Shown: positions 8,412 to 18,480, counted from the first letter of the stretch. The stretch is 64,000 nt of DNA from Candidatus Poribacteria bacterium (GCA_028820655.1 JAPPIK010000056.1:337880-401879); one strand, 5' to 3'. Notes: generated by a model from the letters alone, not told the origin. Program-made: numbers and translations.

Positions 8412-9869
8412 ATGAAGAATGTGCTTATAGTTGATGACGATGAGAAAATCTGTTGGGCTTTTGAGCAATTCTTAGAGAGCGAAGGATTCTATCCTAGTAT
8501 TGCGAACAATGCCGAGGAAGGTCTACGGAAAATTCAAGCCGAGCAGCCGGATATCATTTTTCTTGACGTTCGATTGCCGGGCATGAACGGGTTAGAGGCG
8601 CTTGAGCAGATTAAAGAACTTCAGTCGAATGCTCCTGTCGTCATCATGACGGCGTATGACGATGTCGAGACAACAATTGAAGCTATGCGATTACAAGCGT
8701 TCGATTTCTTGCCTAAACCTATCGACCTTGATGCGGTAAAAGAGATCCTGCACCGAGCCTCCAAGACGCAAACTGAACGCCGCAAAATCACCGATGGAAC
8801 AACAAGCACTCCATCAGCAGATCCATCACAACACGGCTCGGGAACGCAGGAACATCGTTTGGTGGGAAAAAGCGAGCAGATGCGGGAGATTTACAAGCTA
8901 ATCGGCGTCATGGCGAGCAATACAATCACGGTTCTTATTGAAGGAGACACCGGCACAGGAAAGGAACTCGTGGCACAAGCCATTCATGTGAATAGCGCTC
9001 GTAAAGATGGACCTTTCATTTCGGTCAACTGTGGTGCGCTTCCCGACGAGCTTCTTGAGAGTGAATTATTCGGTTATGAAGCCGGGGCTTTCACGGGGGC
9101 AAAGGCAAAGGGCAAACCTGGGAGATTTGAAATTGCCGGCGGAGGAACGTTGTTCCTCGACGAAGTGAGTAATATGAGTCCGGCATTGCAAATCAAACTG
9201 CAGCGGGCATTGCAGGAACAGGAGATAGAGCGATTAGGAGGGACAAGAACACTAAAGACTAACGTGCGAGTTCTCGCTGCGACCAACCAGGACCTTGCCG
9301 AGATGGCCAAGCTAGGGTTGTTTCGTCAAGATCTCTACTATCGTTTCAAGCGGCTGGCCATTCATCTGCCGCCTTTACGGGAGCGCACCGAAGACATCAC
9401 GTTGCTTGTAGATCACTTTCTGAAGCTCATCAGTGCCGAACTAGGAAAGACAATAACGGGTGTCTCCGACGATTGTCTAGGAATGTTGGAAGGATATGAT
9501 TGGCCCGGGAACGTGCGGGAACTGGAGAACGCACTCAGAAGTGCAGCGGTCCTTTCGCGATCGGATGTGATACTTCCGGAGCATCTCCCGCCGGATATTG
9601 TGAATTTTGAACGCAGATCCGAATCGAACCGTGCTCTTTTGGAACAGTCACTTGAATCTATTCTACAAGCCACGGTCAAAGATGCATTGGCACAGGAACG
9701 GGAGACGTTGTACGATGAGGTCATAAACGCGGTAGACTCCGCACTCATCCGTTTGATCATTGATAAATTTGGCCAAAATCAGACCGAAACCGCAAAGTTG
9801 CTCGGTATCAGTCGTACAACACTTGCACAGAGAATCCGAAAGCTGGAGCTTCACCTTGGCAATTCATGA
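8412..9869 (+). CDS. NtrC-family sigma-54-dependent response regulator
   Basis: Activates RNA polymerase holding sigma-54 after phosphorylation by a sensor kinase. The receiver domain (1-115) has acidic residues D8-D10, the phosphoacceptor D52 in FLDVRLPG, T in MTAYD and K in LPKPID. The AAA+ domain has Walker A GDTGTGKE (the more usual form is GESGTGKE), the sigma-54 contact loop GAFTGA, Walker B GGGTLFLDEV, and the arginine-rich LPPLRER segment. The C-terminus is a Fis-type helix-turn-helix (NQTETAKLLGISRTTLAQRI). No histidine kinase is encoded nearby, so it is an orphan in this window. A weak promoter match (TTGTCA, 16 nt, TAATAT at 8374-8401) lies just upstream. Confidence 0.96.
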   Translation: MKNVLIVDDDEKICWAFEQFLESEGFYPSIANNAEEGLRKIQAEQPDIIFLDVRLPGMNGLEALEQIKELQSNAPVVIMTAYDDVETTIEAMRLQAFDFLPKPIDLDAVKEILHRASKTQTERRKITDGTTSTPSADPSQHGSGTQEHRLVGKSEQMREIYKLIGVMASNTITVLIEGDTGTGKELVAQAIHVNSARKDGPFISVNCGALPDELLESELFGYEAGAFTGAKAKGKPGRFEIAGGGTLFLDEVSNMSPALQIKLQRALQEQEIERLGGTRTLKTNVRVLAATNQDLAEMAKLGLFRQDLYYRFKRLAIHLPPLRERTEDITLLVDHFLKLISAELGKTITGVSDDCLGMLEGYDWPGNVRELENALRSAAVLSRSDVILPEHLPPDIVNFERRSESNRALLEQSLESILQATVKDALAQERETLYDEVINAVDSALIRLIIDKFGQNQTETAKLLGISRTTLAQRIRKLELHLGNS

Positions 9870-10135
9870 CGTGTGCGAAGTGCGGGATCATCCAAAATCG
9901 GCACCGAATTGAAAATTCGACTGAAAAGCCCAGCATAGCCAAATCCTTTATAGAAGAATTACCGTATTCAAATCGTCGTGTGCCCATCTCATCTCCAAAG
10001 TGCAGGACAAGTGGCTTGAAAGACGCGTGCAGGCTCACTTTTCAAACCACCGGACGAATTTTCTACTCATTTGACGATCAAATCCACACCTGCATGACGT
10101 CACTATACCCAGCCGGTCCGTAAAAAGGTCTCCTA

Positions 10136-11893
10136 ATGTCGTTGGTTCGTTTGGAGCAAATTTCTAAATCGTATGCCCCTTATTTGGTGCTGGACGATAT
10201 TTCTGCGTCAATTGAGCGCGGTGATAGGATTGGACTTATTGGCAAGAATGGTAGCGGGAAGACAACACTTACTGAGATTATCGCTGGCAAAATACAAGAA
10301 TTCGAGGGATCGGTCTATACTTCAAGAGGACTAAGAATCGGATATCAAAGCCAAGAACCAAAACTCAATCCGACTCACACTCTGCGCCAGGAAGTTCTCG
10401 AAGTTTTCCGAATACAACAGACACTTGAGGATGAGATGCTGCGGCTTAGCGAAAGGATGGAGCAAGAAGAGAATCAGGCGCTATTGGAAGAATACGCAAA
10501 CTTACAAGAACAGCACGAATGCATGGGAGGTTACGATTACGAGCATCAAATTAGTCGGACGCTAAGTGGATTGGGTTTTGGAGCAAACGACTTTCATCTG
10601 GGAACCGGAGCGTTGAGCGGCGGACAGAAAAGTCGTGCGGCACTCGCGAAGTTGCTTCTCGAAGAACCGGATCTTCTTCTTCTTGACGAACCGACAAATC
10701 ATCTGGACATTAAAGCAATCGAATGGCTGGAGAATTACCTCAATTCGGAATATGAAGGAGCCGTCTTGATTGCTTCTCACGATCGCTATTTTCTCGATCG
10801 GGTCGCACGGAAAATTTGGGAACTGCGAAACCACCAAATCAAATCTTATCGAGGGAATTACTCCAAATATGTTGAAACCAATCGACTTGAAATCTTGGCG
10901 CAGGAACGCAATTATGCGAAACAACAACGTTTTATCGCACACGAAGAGGAGTTCATAAGACGAAATATTGCCGGGCAGCGCACGCGCGAAGCTCAAGGAA
11001 GACAGAAGTTGCTCAATCGAATCGAGAGGGTCGAAAAACCTGACCAAGAACCCCGGTCAATGAGCATCCGATTTACGCCGGATGCCCGCGGCGGTAACGA
11101 CATTTTGCGATGTCAAGAGTTGGAGATGCGATACGACGACAATATCGTGTTTAGAAGTTTGAATCTTGAAGTATATCGTCGAGATGTAATTGGAATTATC
11201 GGCCCCAATGGTGCGGGGAAGACCACGCTATTACGATTGATTCTTGGGGAACTTGAGGCGTCGGACGGCGACCTCAAAATTGGGGCCAACCTGAGTTTTG
11301 GATACTATGACCAAGAACTTGAGGGGCTAAATCTCGGAAACGAGATTCTTGACGAAATTTCGGAACTGCGACCAAAGCACACACAGGAAGAAATCCGCAA
11401 TTTTCTCGGACGTTTTCTGTTTTCCGGTGATGAAGTTTTCAAAAAGATTCGCAACCTGAGCGGAGGCGAACAGAGTCGCGTCATGCTTGCGAAACTACTG
11501 TTGGAAAACGCGAATGTGCTCTTGCTTGATGAACCAACCAACCATTTGGATATACCTTCCCGCGAAGCGCTTGAAAAAGCGCTAAGTGAATACGCTGCCA
11601 CTACATTCATCATTTCCCACGACCGGTATTTGATGAACAAACTTGCTACCAAACTGTTGGTTTTTGAAAATGGCACTGCGAATCTGTTTGTCGGAACGTA
11701 TGCGGAGTATGAAGACCATCTACGCGAAGAAAAACAAACGGCGATAAATGATCTGTCAACATCAAGTAATGCTAAGAAAAAAACTACAGTGCAGGAGGGG
11801 AAGAGTGAAAGAGTACGCATCGCTCCAACCCCAAAAAAATCTTCAAAGTCAAAGCGGCGGCGAGTAAAGGCGGAACGATTGATAGACGTATGA
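10136..11893 (+). CDS. ABC-F family ATPase (ribosome-associated type)
   Basis: A soluble protein of two fused ABC ATPase domains without membrane segments. ABC-F proteins bind the ribosomal E site and act in translation control or antibiotic protection. Domain 1 has Walker A GKNGSGKTT (about 37-45), signature LSGGQKSR and LLLLDEPTNHLD; domain 2 has GPNGAGKTT, LSGGEQSR and VLLLDEPTNHLD. Between them is the charged inter-domain linker (RFIAHEEEFIRRN, then GRQKLLNRIERVEKP). The last 45 residues are very rich in Lys/Arg (KKSSKSKRRRVKAERL), as in several Uup/YdiF-like members. The subfamily cannot be fixed by eye. The region before it (9870-10135) has a short frame starting at 9866 that is not called. 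Confidence 0.95.
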   Translation: MSLVRLEQISKSYAPYLVLDDISASIERGDRIGLIGKNGSGKTTLTEIIAGKIQEFEGSVYTSRGLRIGYQSQEPKLNPTHTLRQEVLEVFRIQQTLEDEMLRLSERMEQEENQALLEEYANLQEQHECMGGYDYEHQISRTLSGLGFGANDFHLGTGALSGGQKSRAALAKLLLEEPDLLLLDEPTNHLDIKAIEWLENYLNSEYEGAVLIASHDRYFLDRVARKIWELRNHQIKSYRGNYSKYVETNRLEILAQERNYAKQQRFIAHEEEFIRRNIAGQRTREAQGRQKLLNRIERVEKPDQEPRSMSIRFTPDARGGNDILRCQELEMRYDDNIVFRSLNLEVYRRDVIGIIGPNGAGKTTLLRLILGELEASDGDLKIGANLSFGYYDQELEGLNLGNEILDEISELRPKHTQEEIRNFLGRFLFSGDEVFKKIRNLSGGEQSRVMLAKLLLENANVLLLDEPTNHLDIPSREALEKALSEYAATTFIISHDRYLMNKLATKLLVFENGTANLFVGTYAEYEDHLREEKQTAINDLSTSSNAKKKTTVQEGKSERVRIAPTPKKSSKSKRRRVKAERLIDV

Positions 11894-11964
11894 AAGGAAT
11901 GCGCAATTACTACCTGATTATAGGTGAGAAGGGATGCAACCTCTGGTTGTGTGCAGAATCACCG

Positions 11965-12604
11965 CTAGATTGATGCACTCGTCACCAAGCGAACCGGGAT
12001 GATTAAGTTTCGTAATCCACAGTATGAATCGCGGACGAGAAAGTCAAAGAAAGAACACTGACAGACAAATGGAGCGTGATCGATCCACATGCCATGATCA
12101 ATCCGCGGATAACACCCATTTTTCTTTATGGCATTTAAGTCCATAACGCGATTGGGAACCGCGGTATTTCGGTCGTCCCTTCGTATGAGATTCAACTCTG
12201 CACCCGCAATTCTTGGCAATTCGCTCAGCGCATTGACGACGGCAAGATTGATGGCCGCCGCCCCGGAGGTGTTCCTCGCTCCGTCCCACCATACCGAGCG
12301 TCAGGCACGAAGACCTGTCCAATGAGCGCTCCCTTGCAATAGGGATGCAACTTTGACTGAACAACCCGCGCCCGGATTGACACCACATGTTCTTTCAACC
12401 GAATATTGTAATAACCGGCTTTGGACACGAGAAGAACCCCTTTCCCCGGGGAAACGCGATTGTAGAAAAAATGTCCGGTGGAATCGGTCGATGCAATGTT
12501 CTTCAACCCTCCATCTGTCGCAATCCTGCCCATGCCAGTTCCCGCCAATTGCTTCGGTTGTGCCCGCAGCCAACCTTCGCAATCAGCGAGGTTAATGCAA
12601 TCAT
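11965..12604 (-). pseudogene. Frameshifted lipoprotein with carboxypeptidase-regulatory-like segment
   Basis: Three minus-strand frames read in succession like one protein. Frame one begins at an ATG at 12604 with MIALTSLIAKVGCG, a plausible lipobox. Frame two (about 12530-12400) holds TDGGLKNIASTDSTGHFFY and VSPGKGVLLVSKAGYYNIRL, which has the 'TD..G.F.F..V.PG...V.KAGY' pattern of carboxypeptidase regulatory-like beta-sandwich domains. Frame three (about 12280-11965) holds INLAVVNALSELPRIAGAEL and continues to a stop at 11965 with LRNLIIPV. At least two frameshifts are needed. It is either a decaying gene or assembly/sequencing indels in a real gene. Nothing else explains the 970-nt gap between its neighbours. 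Confidence 0.5.
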
Positions 12605-12869
12605 CGCAATACACCAGCGATGACCTGGTGGCACGAGAACTTTAGAGTTGAATAGTGGATTGCTCATCATAAACTGCTCCGCTGCTTCTAGATTTGCGCA
12701 TCAGGTTCTGCCATCAAATCTTCGAAATCGGTAGTTGGGAGAATTGGTACAATAATTGTCGCAACAAATCACGACTCAGTGCCTACAAGGAAATCCATCC
12801 ATGAGCATTGAATTCATTTCCATAATCTGAAATCCCACTTTAGTACGTGGATGCATACAAAACATTTCA

Positions 12870-15341
12870 ATGGTTCGTTATCTCGTTTCAATCTTTTTTA
12901 TTTCTAGTTCTCTGATTGCCTACGAAATAGCGCTAGTGCGCTTGCTTTCGATCGGACAGTGGCACCACTTTGCGCACATGATTATAAGCCTCGCTTTGCT
13001 CGGATTCGGTGCGAGCGGCAGCGTGATTGCAATCTCACAGCGATGGCTAATGCGCCGGTTTCACGCCGCATATACAGCTTCTGCCATCCTGTACACGATC
13101 ACCCTTGTAGGCTGTTTTGCGCTAAATCAGCTCATTCCCTTCAATCCATTTATGGTGGTCTGGGACCCGATTCAGTTACTGTTCCTTGTGTCACGATACT
13201 TGATATTGGCAGTGCCGTTCTTTTTTGGAGCGGCATGTATAGGTATGGCTTTATTGCGGTTCAACAGGGACGTCAGTCGTCTATATTTCTTTGACCTACT
13301 CGGTTCGGGTATGGGCGCATTGGGCATTATACTGGTAATGTACCATGTTCCTCCCGTTCAAATCCTGACTGTTGTATCGACAATCGGCTTGTGTGGCGTC
13401 ATGATTGCGCACGTCAGCCGACGTTGGAAATCGGTATCGATAATTACAGTCATCGTAGTTGGATTAATCGGCTACTTGGCCGTCAAGCCGATTGAGATTA
13501 AAATCTCACCATACAAGGGGTTGAGTAGCACACTCAACTTTCCTGATACCGAAATTCTAAGCAATCGGTACAGTCCTCTTGGGATTTTGCACGTTGCGCG
13601 CAGCAATTCCATTCGCACTGTACCAGGCTTGAGCATTCGATCAGTGCATTCCATACCACCACAACTCGGATTGTTCACGGATGCTGACGCGATGACAGCG
13701 ATTACTCATTTCAAGGGAGACCCTTCCGAGCTGGATTTTCTGGATGATACAATCTCGGCGGCAGCCTACCATCTGGTTGACAAACCGCGCGTGCTGATTC
13801 TAGGAGCTGGAGGCGGTAGTGACGTGCTGAATGCAATGTATCACAATGCGGCATCGGTCGTGGCCGTCGAGATGAATCCACAGATTGTTGATCTGATGGC
13901 GGATCAATATAGAGATTTCTCCGGTAATATTTTCGGCTCGGTCTCCTCCTTCCCGGTGAATGTTCATGTTGCCGAGGCGCGAGGGTTTATTCGATCAACA
14001 CGTGAGAAATACGATCTCATTCAAATTGCTCTGTTGGATTCGCTCGGTGCTTCCGCGTCAGGAACTCACTCGTTGAATGAGAATTACCTTTATACCGTCG
14101 AAGCAATCGAAGAATTTATTCAGCATCTGACACCGGGTGGTATTTTGTCAATTACGCGCTGGTTAAAATCTCCGCCGCGTGACATGATCAAGTTGCTTGC
14201 CACCGCAGTCGAAGCTCTCGAACGAATCGACGGTGCTGTTCCTGCAAATCAACTCGCGCTAATTCGTGAATGGCGTACCGGTACCCTGCTGATCAAAAAG
14301 GGACCATTCACGTCATTTGAGAAAGAGGCGCTGCGCAATTTTTGCAATCGACGCTCCTTCGACCTTGCCTACTATCCGCAAATGGCTGTGTTAGAAGCGA
14401 ACCGCTATAATCAATTGCCTGAACCAACGTACTTTGCCGCGGCTCAAGAGATTATTCACGGAGATAGAGATGAATTTTATCGGGATTATCCTTTCCAAAT
14501 ACGGCCTGCAACCGACAATTGCCCGTATTTTTCTCAATTCTTGCGTCTCGACAGTTTGGCTCGGATGATTCACACTATTGGAAGAAATGCGATTCCATTC
14601 ATTGAATGGGGCTATCTGATTTTGATTGCTATGCTGATCCAAGCAGGCGTCTTCGGCTTGGTTCTTGTGCTTCTACCACTACGGTTCCTTCGCCGGCAAC
14701 CCACACCACTAACGGCTTGTAGCGATTGCAGTGCATTATTCAATCAGGAGTTCAGTGCTTCCACTAGAAAACAAGGAGCAGTGAAATGGCGAGTATGTGC
14801 TTATTTCCTTAGCTTGGGAATTGGGTTCATGTTGATTGAGATGACATATATTCAAAAGTTCCTACTGTTGCTTTCGTACCCTACATATGCGGTTGCCGTA
14901 GTCTTATGTGGTTTTCTCGTCTTCGCGGGATTGGGTAGTTTCTGTTGTCCACGGACGGCACGGATAATTCAGAATTTCGGTTTCCGCAATACGATTCCCG
15001 TGGTCATCATCATTCTATCCTTGATCGCATTTGTTTACCTGTGGCTACTATCTCCAATATTCGGCCGTTTCATTGCAAGTTCGGATCCGCTGAAGATTGT
15101 TGTTTCTATTGGGCTGATTGCTCCATTGGCATTCTTCATGGGGATGCCGTTTCCACTGGGAATAGAACGGTTGAGAGCAATTCGACCTGACCTCATCGCT
15201 TGGGCGTGGGGCATAAACGGTTTCGCATCTGTAGTGGGCGCTATTCTTGCCACTTGTCTTGCCATCACCTTCGGCTTCAATGCTGTGATTCTGATGGCAA
15301 TCGTGGTATATGCCGCTGGAGCATGGTTGGTTCCATCATAA
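12870..15341 (+). CDS. Large membrane protein with spermidine synthase-like domain
   Basis: An 823-residue protein with three parts. Residues 1-210 contain about six to seven membrane segments (starting SIFFISSSLIAYEIALVRLL). About 230-590 is a soluble Rossmann methyltransferase/aminopropyltransferase-like domain with LILGAGGGSDVLNAM (SAM-type loop), VAVEMNP, and the gate-like LLDSLGASASGTHSLNENYL. The C-terminal part again has about seven membrane segments (IGFMLIEMTYIQKFLLLLSYP, FMGMPFPLGIERL, WAWGINGFASVVGA). This TM-SpeE-TM layout is known from fused spermidine-synthase-like proteins of unknown substrate in many environmental bacteria. The 'D' expected for decarboxylated-SAM/putrescine binding was not verified, so true polyamine synthesis is doubtful. 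The ATG at 12870 has no clear Shine-Dalgarno. Confidence 0.85.
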   Translation: MVRYLVSIFFISSSLIAYEIALVRLLSIGQWHHFAHMIISLALLGFGASGSVIAISQRWLMRRFHAAYTASAILYTITLVGCFALNQLIPFNPFMVVWDPIQLLFLVSRYLILAVPFFFGAACIGMALLRFNRDVSRLYFFDLLGSGMGALGIILVMYHVPPVQILTVVSTIGLCGVMIAHVSRRWKSVSIITVIVVGLIGYLAVKPIEIKISPYKGLSSTLNFPDTEILSNRYSPLGILHVARSNSIRTVPGLSIRSVHSIPPQLGLFTDADAMTAITHFKGDPSELDFLDDTISAAAYHLVDKPRVLILGAGGGSDVLNAMYHNAASVVAVEMNPQIVDLMADQYRDFSGNIFGSVSSFPVNVHVAEARGFIRSTREKYDLIQIALLDSLGASASGTHSLNENYLYTVEAIEEFIQHLTPGGILSITRWLKSPPRDMIKLLATAVEALERIDGAVPANQLALIREWRTGTLLIKKGPFTSFEKEALRNFCNRRSFDLAYYPQMAVLEANRYNQLPEPTYFAAAQEIIHGDRDEFYRDYPFQIRPATDNCPYFSQFLRLDSLARMIHTIGRNAIPFIEWGYLILIAMLIQAGVFGLVLVLLPLRFLRRQPTPLTACSDCSALFNQEFSASTRKQGAVKWRVCAYFLSLGIGFMLIEMTYIQKFLLLLSYPTYAVAVVLCGFLVFAGLGSFCCPRTARIIQNFGFRNTIPVVIIILSLIAFVYLWLLSPIFGRFIASSDPLKIVVSIGLIAPLAFFMGMPFPLGIERLRAIRPDLIAWAWGINGFASVVGAILATCLAITFGFNAVILMAIVVYAAGAWLVPS

Positions 15342-15468
15342 GAACATGCATTTGCATGGATTGCGGTTTAGGATGCCCCCGGACCTAAATCAATTTCTTG
15401 GTAAGTTTCTCGATCCCTGTTGACCTTGAGGCATTGATACTCAACGGCTCATTACAAAACTGCACGGC

Positions 15469-15497
15469 TTGACTTCAGTCTTGAGGTGTTGTAGAAT
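15469..15497 (+). promoter_or_regulatory. Candidate sigma-70 promoter for the 137-aa membrane protein
   Basis: TTGACT (15469-15474) and TAGAAT (15492-15497) with a 17-nt spacer lie 136 nt upstream of the next start codon. Spacing and five of six matches in each box support it. Confidence 0.5.
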
Positions 15498-15632
15498 TGG
15501 AAGACTGCGGCTTCCGATTGTCCGTCACGCAGCCGGCTGCATTTTCGGGCGGTTAGCTTGAATTTATAAACTTTCCCCTGGTAGGGATTTTTGAGTGTTC
15601 GACTGCCGTACCTCACGAGAATAGGCTGAAGT

Positions 15633-16046
15633 ATGAACGAAGAAGTTGATGCTGTTCCCCGCACAAAAAAAAGGACTGGCACAAGAATAGTCGTGGGACT
15701 ATTGGTAATCGCCCTCATAATTATGGTCATCTCGTTTTCCTTGCAGTGGTACATCATCCGCGAGCTATTTAGTTTTACAACGGACATTGTGGAGCGTCAA
15801 TTGGTGCAACAAGCTCCGGACGGCGTGGAAGTTACGGAAATACGGAAGACGTTTGCGCGAGTTCGGAAAGCATTGCTACACATGCCTCTGAGTTATTTGC
15901 AGGGAGATATCAACCTAAAAAAAGTTAAGAGCGCGGCATACTACGCGTTGAAAGCTAACGAGGATAAAGAGTGGACCTCGGAAGAGGTCAACACTATGCT
16001 GAAAATGATGAATGCCGCAGTGGGATTCAAGCGGGAGGTCAGGTAG
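15633..16046 (+). CDS. Hypothetical single-pass membrane protein
   Basis: 137 residues, not recognised. A basic N-terminus (PRTKKRTGTR) is followed by one strong membrane segment (IVVGLLVIALIIMVISFSLQWYI split over about 24-45) and a soluble C-terminal part that is mostly helical and charged, suggesting an N-in anchor with the body outside the cytoplasm. It ends 8 nt before the methyltransferase start codon at 16055, so the two are likely co-transcribed from the promoter at 15469. No catalytic motif is visible. Confidence 0.65.
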   Translation: MNEEVDAVPRTKKRTGTRIVVGLLVIALIIMVISFSLQWYIIRELFSFTTDIVERQLVQQAPDGVEVTEIRKTFARVRKALLHMPLSYLQGDINLKKVKSAAYYALKANEDKEWTSEEVNTMLKMMNAAVGFKREVR

Positions 16047-16054
16047 CAACTTTC

Positions 16055-16819
16055 ATGCCCGAGTTGACTCACCCGTATGAGAAATTCGCATACGCCTACG
16101 ATCAGATGATGACCAACGTGGATTATGTTCGTTGGGCGAACTATATTGATGCCATATTCAGAAAATGCGCATTTCTGCCACGCAAAATATTGGACCTTGC
16201 CTGTGGAACAGGTGCGCTGACGACGCTGTTGGCTAGGCAGAATTACGAAATGTGGGGAATAGATCGCGCCGAGGGCATGTTGGCAATCGCTCGACGAAAG
16301 GCAGAACAGCAGGAACTGAAAATCCAGTTTAGACGGGGCGACATGCTTGGTTTCAATTTGAGGCAGCGGTTCGATGCTGTTGTATGTACGTATGATAGCA
16401 TCAACTACGCGTTGAGTGAAGAGCAACTTCTCAATGTCTTTACATGTGTTTCAGACCATCTAAAGCCGTCAGGATTGTTCATATTCGACGTTACAACTGA
16501 GCGAAACATCACGCAACATTTCCATTCACAAACATTTGCCGAGAATAAGGAAAACTACTCATACATCTGGAAAAACATGTATTCCTATCGTGATAAAATG
16601 TGTCATACAACCCTTACCTTCTTTATTCGAGAAGGTGAGTTTTTTCGTAGGTTTGAAGAGGTTCATGTTCAAAAGATGTTCGAAGTTAACACCGTTAAGA
16701 AAATCCTAGGTGATTCGGGGTACAAAATGCTCGGTGCCTACGATATGTTCACGTTTAATCGGTGGAACCGTCATTCAGATCGGATAAATTTTACCGCACA
16801 GAAGATAGAAACAACCTAA
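16055..16819 (+). CDS. Class I SAM-dependent methyltransferase
   Basis: 254 residues. The SAM-binding motif I is ILDLACGTGALTTLLA (about 44-59), followed by motif II with the acidic GIDRAEGML, then RGDML and FDAVVCTYDSINYAL, and GLFIFDVTTE. The C-terminal half, with NYSYIWKN, H..LTFFI.EGE.F.RFEE.H.Q..F, matches the small-molecule methyltransferase group related to YqeM/CAC2371-like proteins. The substrate is unknown. The frame is open further upstream to 15971, but the ATG at 16055 begins the family-like N-terminus (HPYEKFAYAYD.MM) and has GGGAGGTCAGG upstream inside the preceding gene. Confidence 0.9.
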   Translation: MPELTHPYEKFAYAYDQMMTNVDYVRWANYIDAIFRKCAFLPRKILDLACGTGALTTLLARQNYEMWGIDRAEGMLAIARRKAEQQELKIQFRRGDMLGFNLRQRFDAVVCTYDSINYALSEEQLLNVFTCVSDHLKPSGLFIFDVTTERNITQHFHSQTFAENKENYSYIWKNMYSYRDKMCHTTLTFFIREGEFFRRFEEVHVQKMFEVNTVKKILGDSGYKMLGAYDMFTFNRWNRHSDRINFTAQKIETT

Positions 16820-17333
16820 GATCCGACATCTCGTAGAATCGTTCAATCCCTCCAATTCTCATACTCCCAAGATTTTTGCGCTACCGTCAATCGCATAACC
16901 TCGCTATTACCTTTCGGGCATAAGCTCGGACTCTAGGTTTCTCGTTCCACGATTCCTAAAAACAATCGCATGTGTACGGATGCTGTCCGATTTTTCAGAG
17001 AACCGAGGGTTGCTTTTCACAGGAACAAATATCAGGTGGCAGAGACAAATACATACAAATGCAGAGTTCCAGCGTAAGAACCCCAAGTGTTCAAGTCGTT
17101 GAGCCAATCGATAGATAAACTGATTTATCTGTGTAGCTGTTGACCTCTCAACCGAAAACCGGGATGAAACTAAGAGAGAACGAAGGCGGAGCACAGGAAA
17201 ATGTGCCTGCCATCCGCACCGATGTAACCGGATACCTTGGGCGACCATGTCATAGATGCCAGTCGAATTGAAAACCCTCCGTTTGCGCGTTGTTCGATGG
17301 TCTTGCTTGCTCGGCTGTCAATGGGATAACCTG

Positions 17334-17362
17334 TTGACAATCAATTTCGCATTTTGTATACT
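17334..17362 (+). promoter_or_regulatory. Strong sigma-70 promoter
   Basis: TTGACA (17334-17339), a 17-nt spacer and TATACT (17357-17362) form a near-consensus promoter 90 nt upstream of the unknown gene at 17452. The preceding stretch 16820-17333 holds no gene that can be supported. Confidence 0.8.
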
Positions 17363-17451
17363 AAATCGTGGCATAGTCGCGCTTCTCGAAAGTTAAAAGC
17401 GATCCGCTACAATTAAAACCTCTCTTGTTTTATACACTCTGAATTTAGAAA

Positions 17452-18480
17452 ATGGCGAAAAAGAAAGATCGGTCGGCAAATATAGCGCGGAAACGCGCTA
17501 AGCGGAAACAGGAACAAAAGTCGCGGCGCAAATATTTGGCGATCCAGAAACAGCGTAGATTACATGGGGAGAGGTCCGATGAGGAGCGCTTGCATGAGAT
17601 GATTCTGCAGAGTCGGCTGCTAGTTGACGAACCTGAGTTTTGTGCAATAACTTTTGACACAGTTCTAATGGGGGAACGAGTGCTGGAGGCGCTCGAGTCA
17701 GATCGTCTGCACGCGGAGGACACCATTAGCACCGATGGATCCGAGGATAGTATTGAAGCCGAGGACGAAACAGTCGGCGAGCGATTTCGAAAAGAAGTAT
17801 TGCCAAAATGCCTGACGCCGGAATTTCTAGACGAAATCACGCATGCTCTGACTGCATGTGAGGTTCGTTTGAACCGTACAGGCCAACAAAGGAAAGCGGA
17901 AATTGCCCTCGTAGCGAGATCGCTTTTTGAACTTGCCGACCCGCAAGTACTCATGTTCCATCCGCTTATTCTTGCGATTACCGCCGCAACGCTTGAGAAG
18001 TTGCTCGAACAGCCTGGGTTTTCACCTGAACACGGGCAGCACGATTTTGTCCATGAAGTAATCTCTGACATTCGTCATCTAGGCACAACCGAAGAGGACA
18101 GCGTCCTAGGGGACGAAGAGACTGATGCAGCGGACACACATGATTCCGGAGTTGCGGTGGGACCCGATGATAAGACAGAGGACGTTTTTGTGCCCGATGT
18201 ATGCCTCGCCGAATTACCTGCCAGGGCACTCTACCAGAACTCGGACATGTTGAAAACTCGACAGATTATTGAGGCGTGGGATGGTTACAGGTTGGTCAAC
18301 GACACAACTGAGCAGGTTGAGTTCTTACAGCCGGACCTCAAACGGTGTATTACACTAACATCCAACAGGCTTCTGCTACAATGTATCTCTATGACTGATT
18401 TAGAAGTCGCAATGACAGAAGTAGAAAAACAGTGTGAACCGGACTTAATTTACTTGGCAAAAACTCTGGTAGACGATTAA
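17452..18480 (+). CDS. Hypothetical protein with Lys/Arg-rich N-terminus
   Basis: 342 residues of unknown function. The first 40 are extremely basic (MAKKKDRSANIARKRAKRKQ and RRKYLAIQKQRR), which would suit nucleic-acid or ribosome binding. The middle contains acidic low-complexity stretches (about 80-110 and 220-250, rich in Asp/Glu/Thr). Between them is a helical segment (LTPEFLDEITHALTACEVRL..TG...KAEIALVARSLFEL). No signal peptide or membrane segment is present. It is driven by the near-consensus promoter at 17334 and followed after 64 nt by a 38-codon basic peptide gene with a perfect Shine-Dalgarno, so the two may form an operon. The pairing of two very basic proteins hints at a translation- or nucleoid-related role, but that is inference. 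Confidence 0.7.
   Translation: MAKKKDRSANIARKRAKRKQEQKSRRKYLAIQKQRRLHGERSDEERLHEMILQSRLLVDEPEFCAITFDTVLMGERVLEALESDRLHAEDTISTDGSEDSIEAEDETVGERFRKEVLPKCLTPEFLDEITHALTACEVRLNRTGQQRKAEIALVARSLFELADPQVLMFHPLILAITAATLEKLLEQPGFSPEHGQHDFVHEVISDIRHLGTTEEDSVLGDEETDAADTHDSGVAVGPDDKTEDVFVPDVCLAELPARALYQNSDMLKTRQIIEAWDGYRLVNDTTEQVEFLQPDLKRCITLTSNRLLLQCISMTDLEVAMTEVEKQCEPDLIYLAKTLVDD

Noticed and set aside
9866-10123. 85-codon frame starting with ATGA overlap at the end of the NtrC-type gene
   Set aside because: The overlap is suggestive and the product begins MTCAKC, but the rest is low-quality and no ribosome binding site or known domain supports it.
17445-18071. 208-codon minus-strand frame rich in Ser/Cys
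   Set aside because: Antisense to the promoter-driven gene at 17452; Ser/Arg/Cys-rich composition is typical of shadows.
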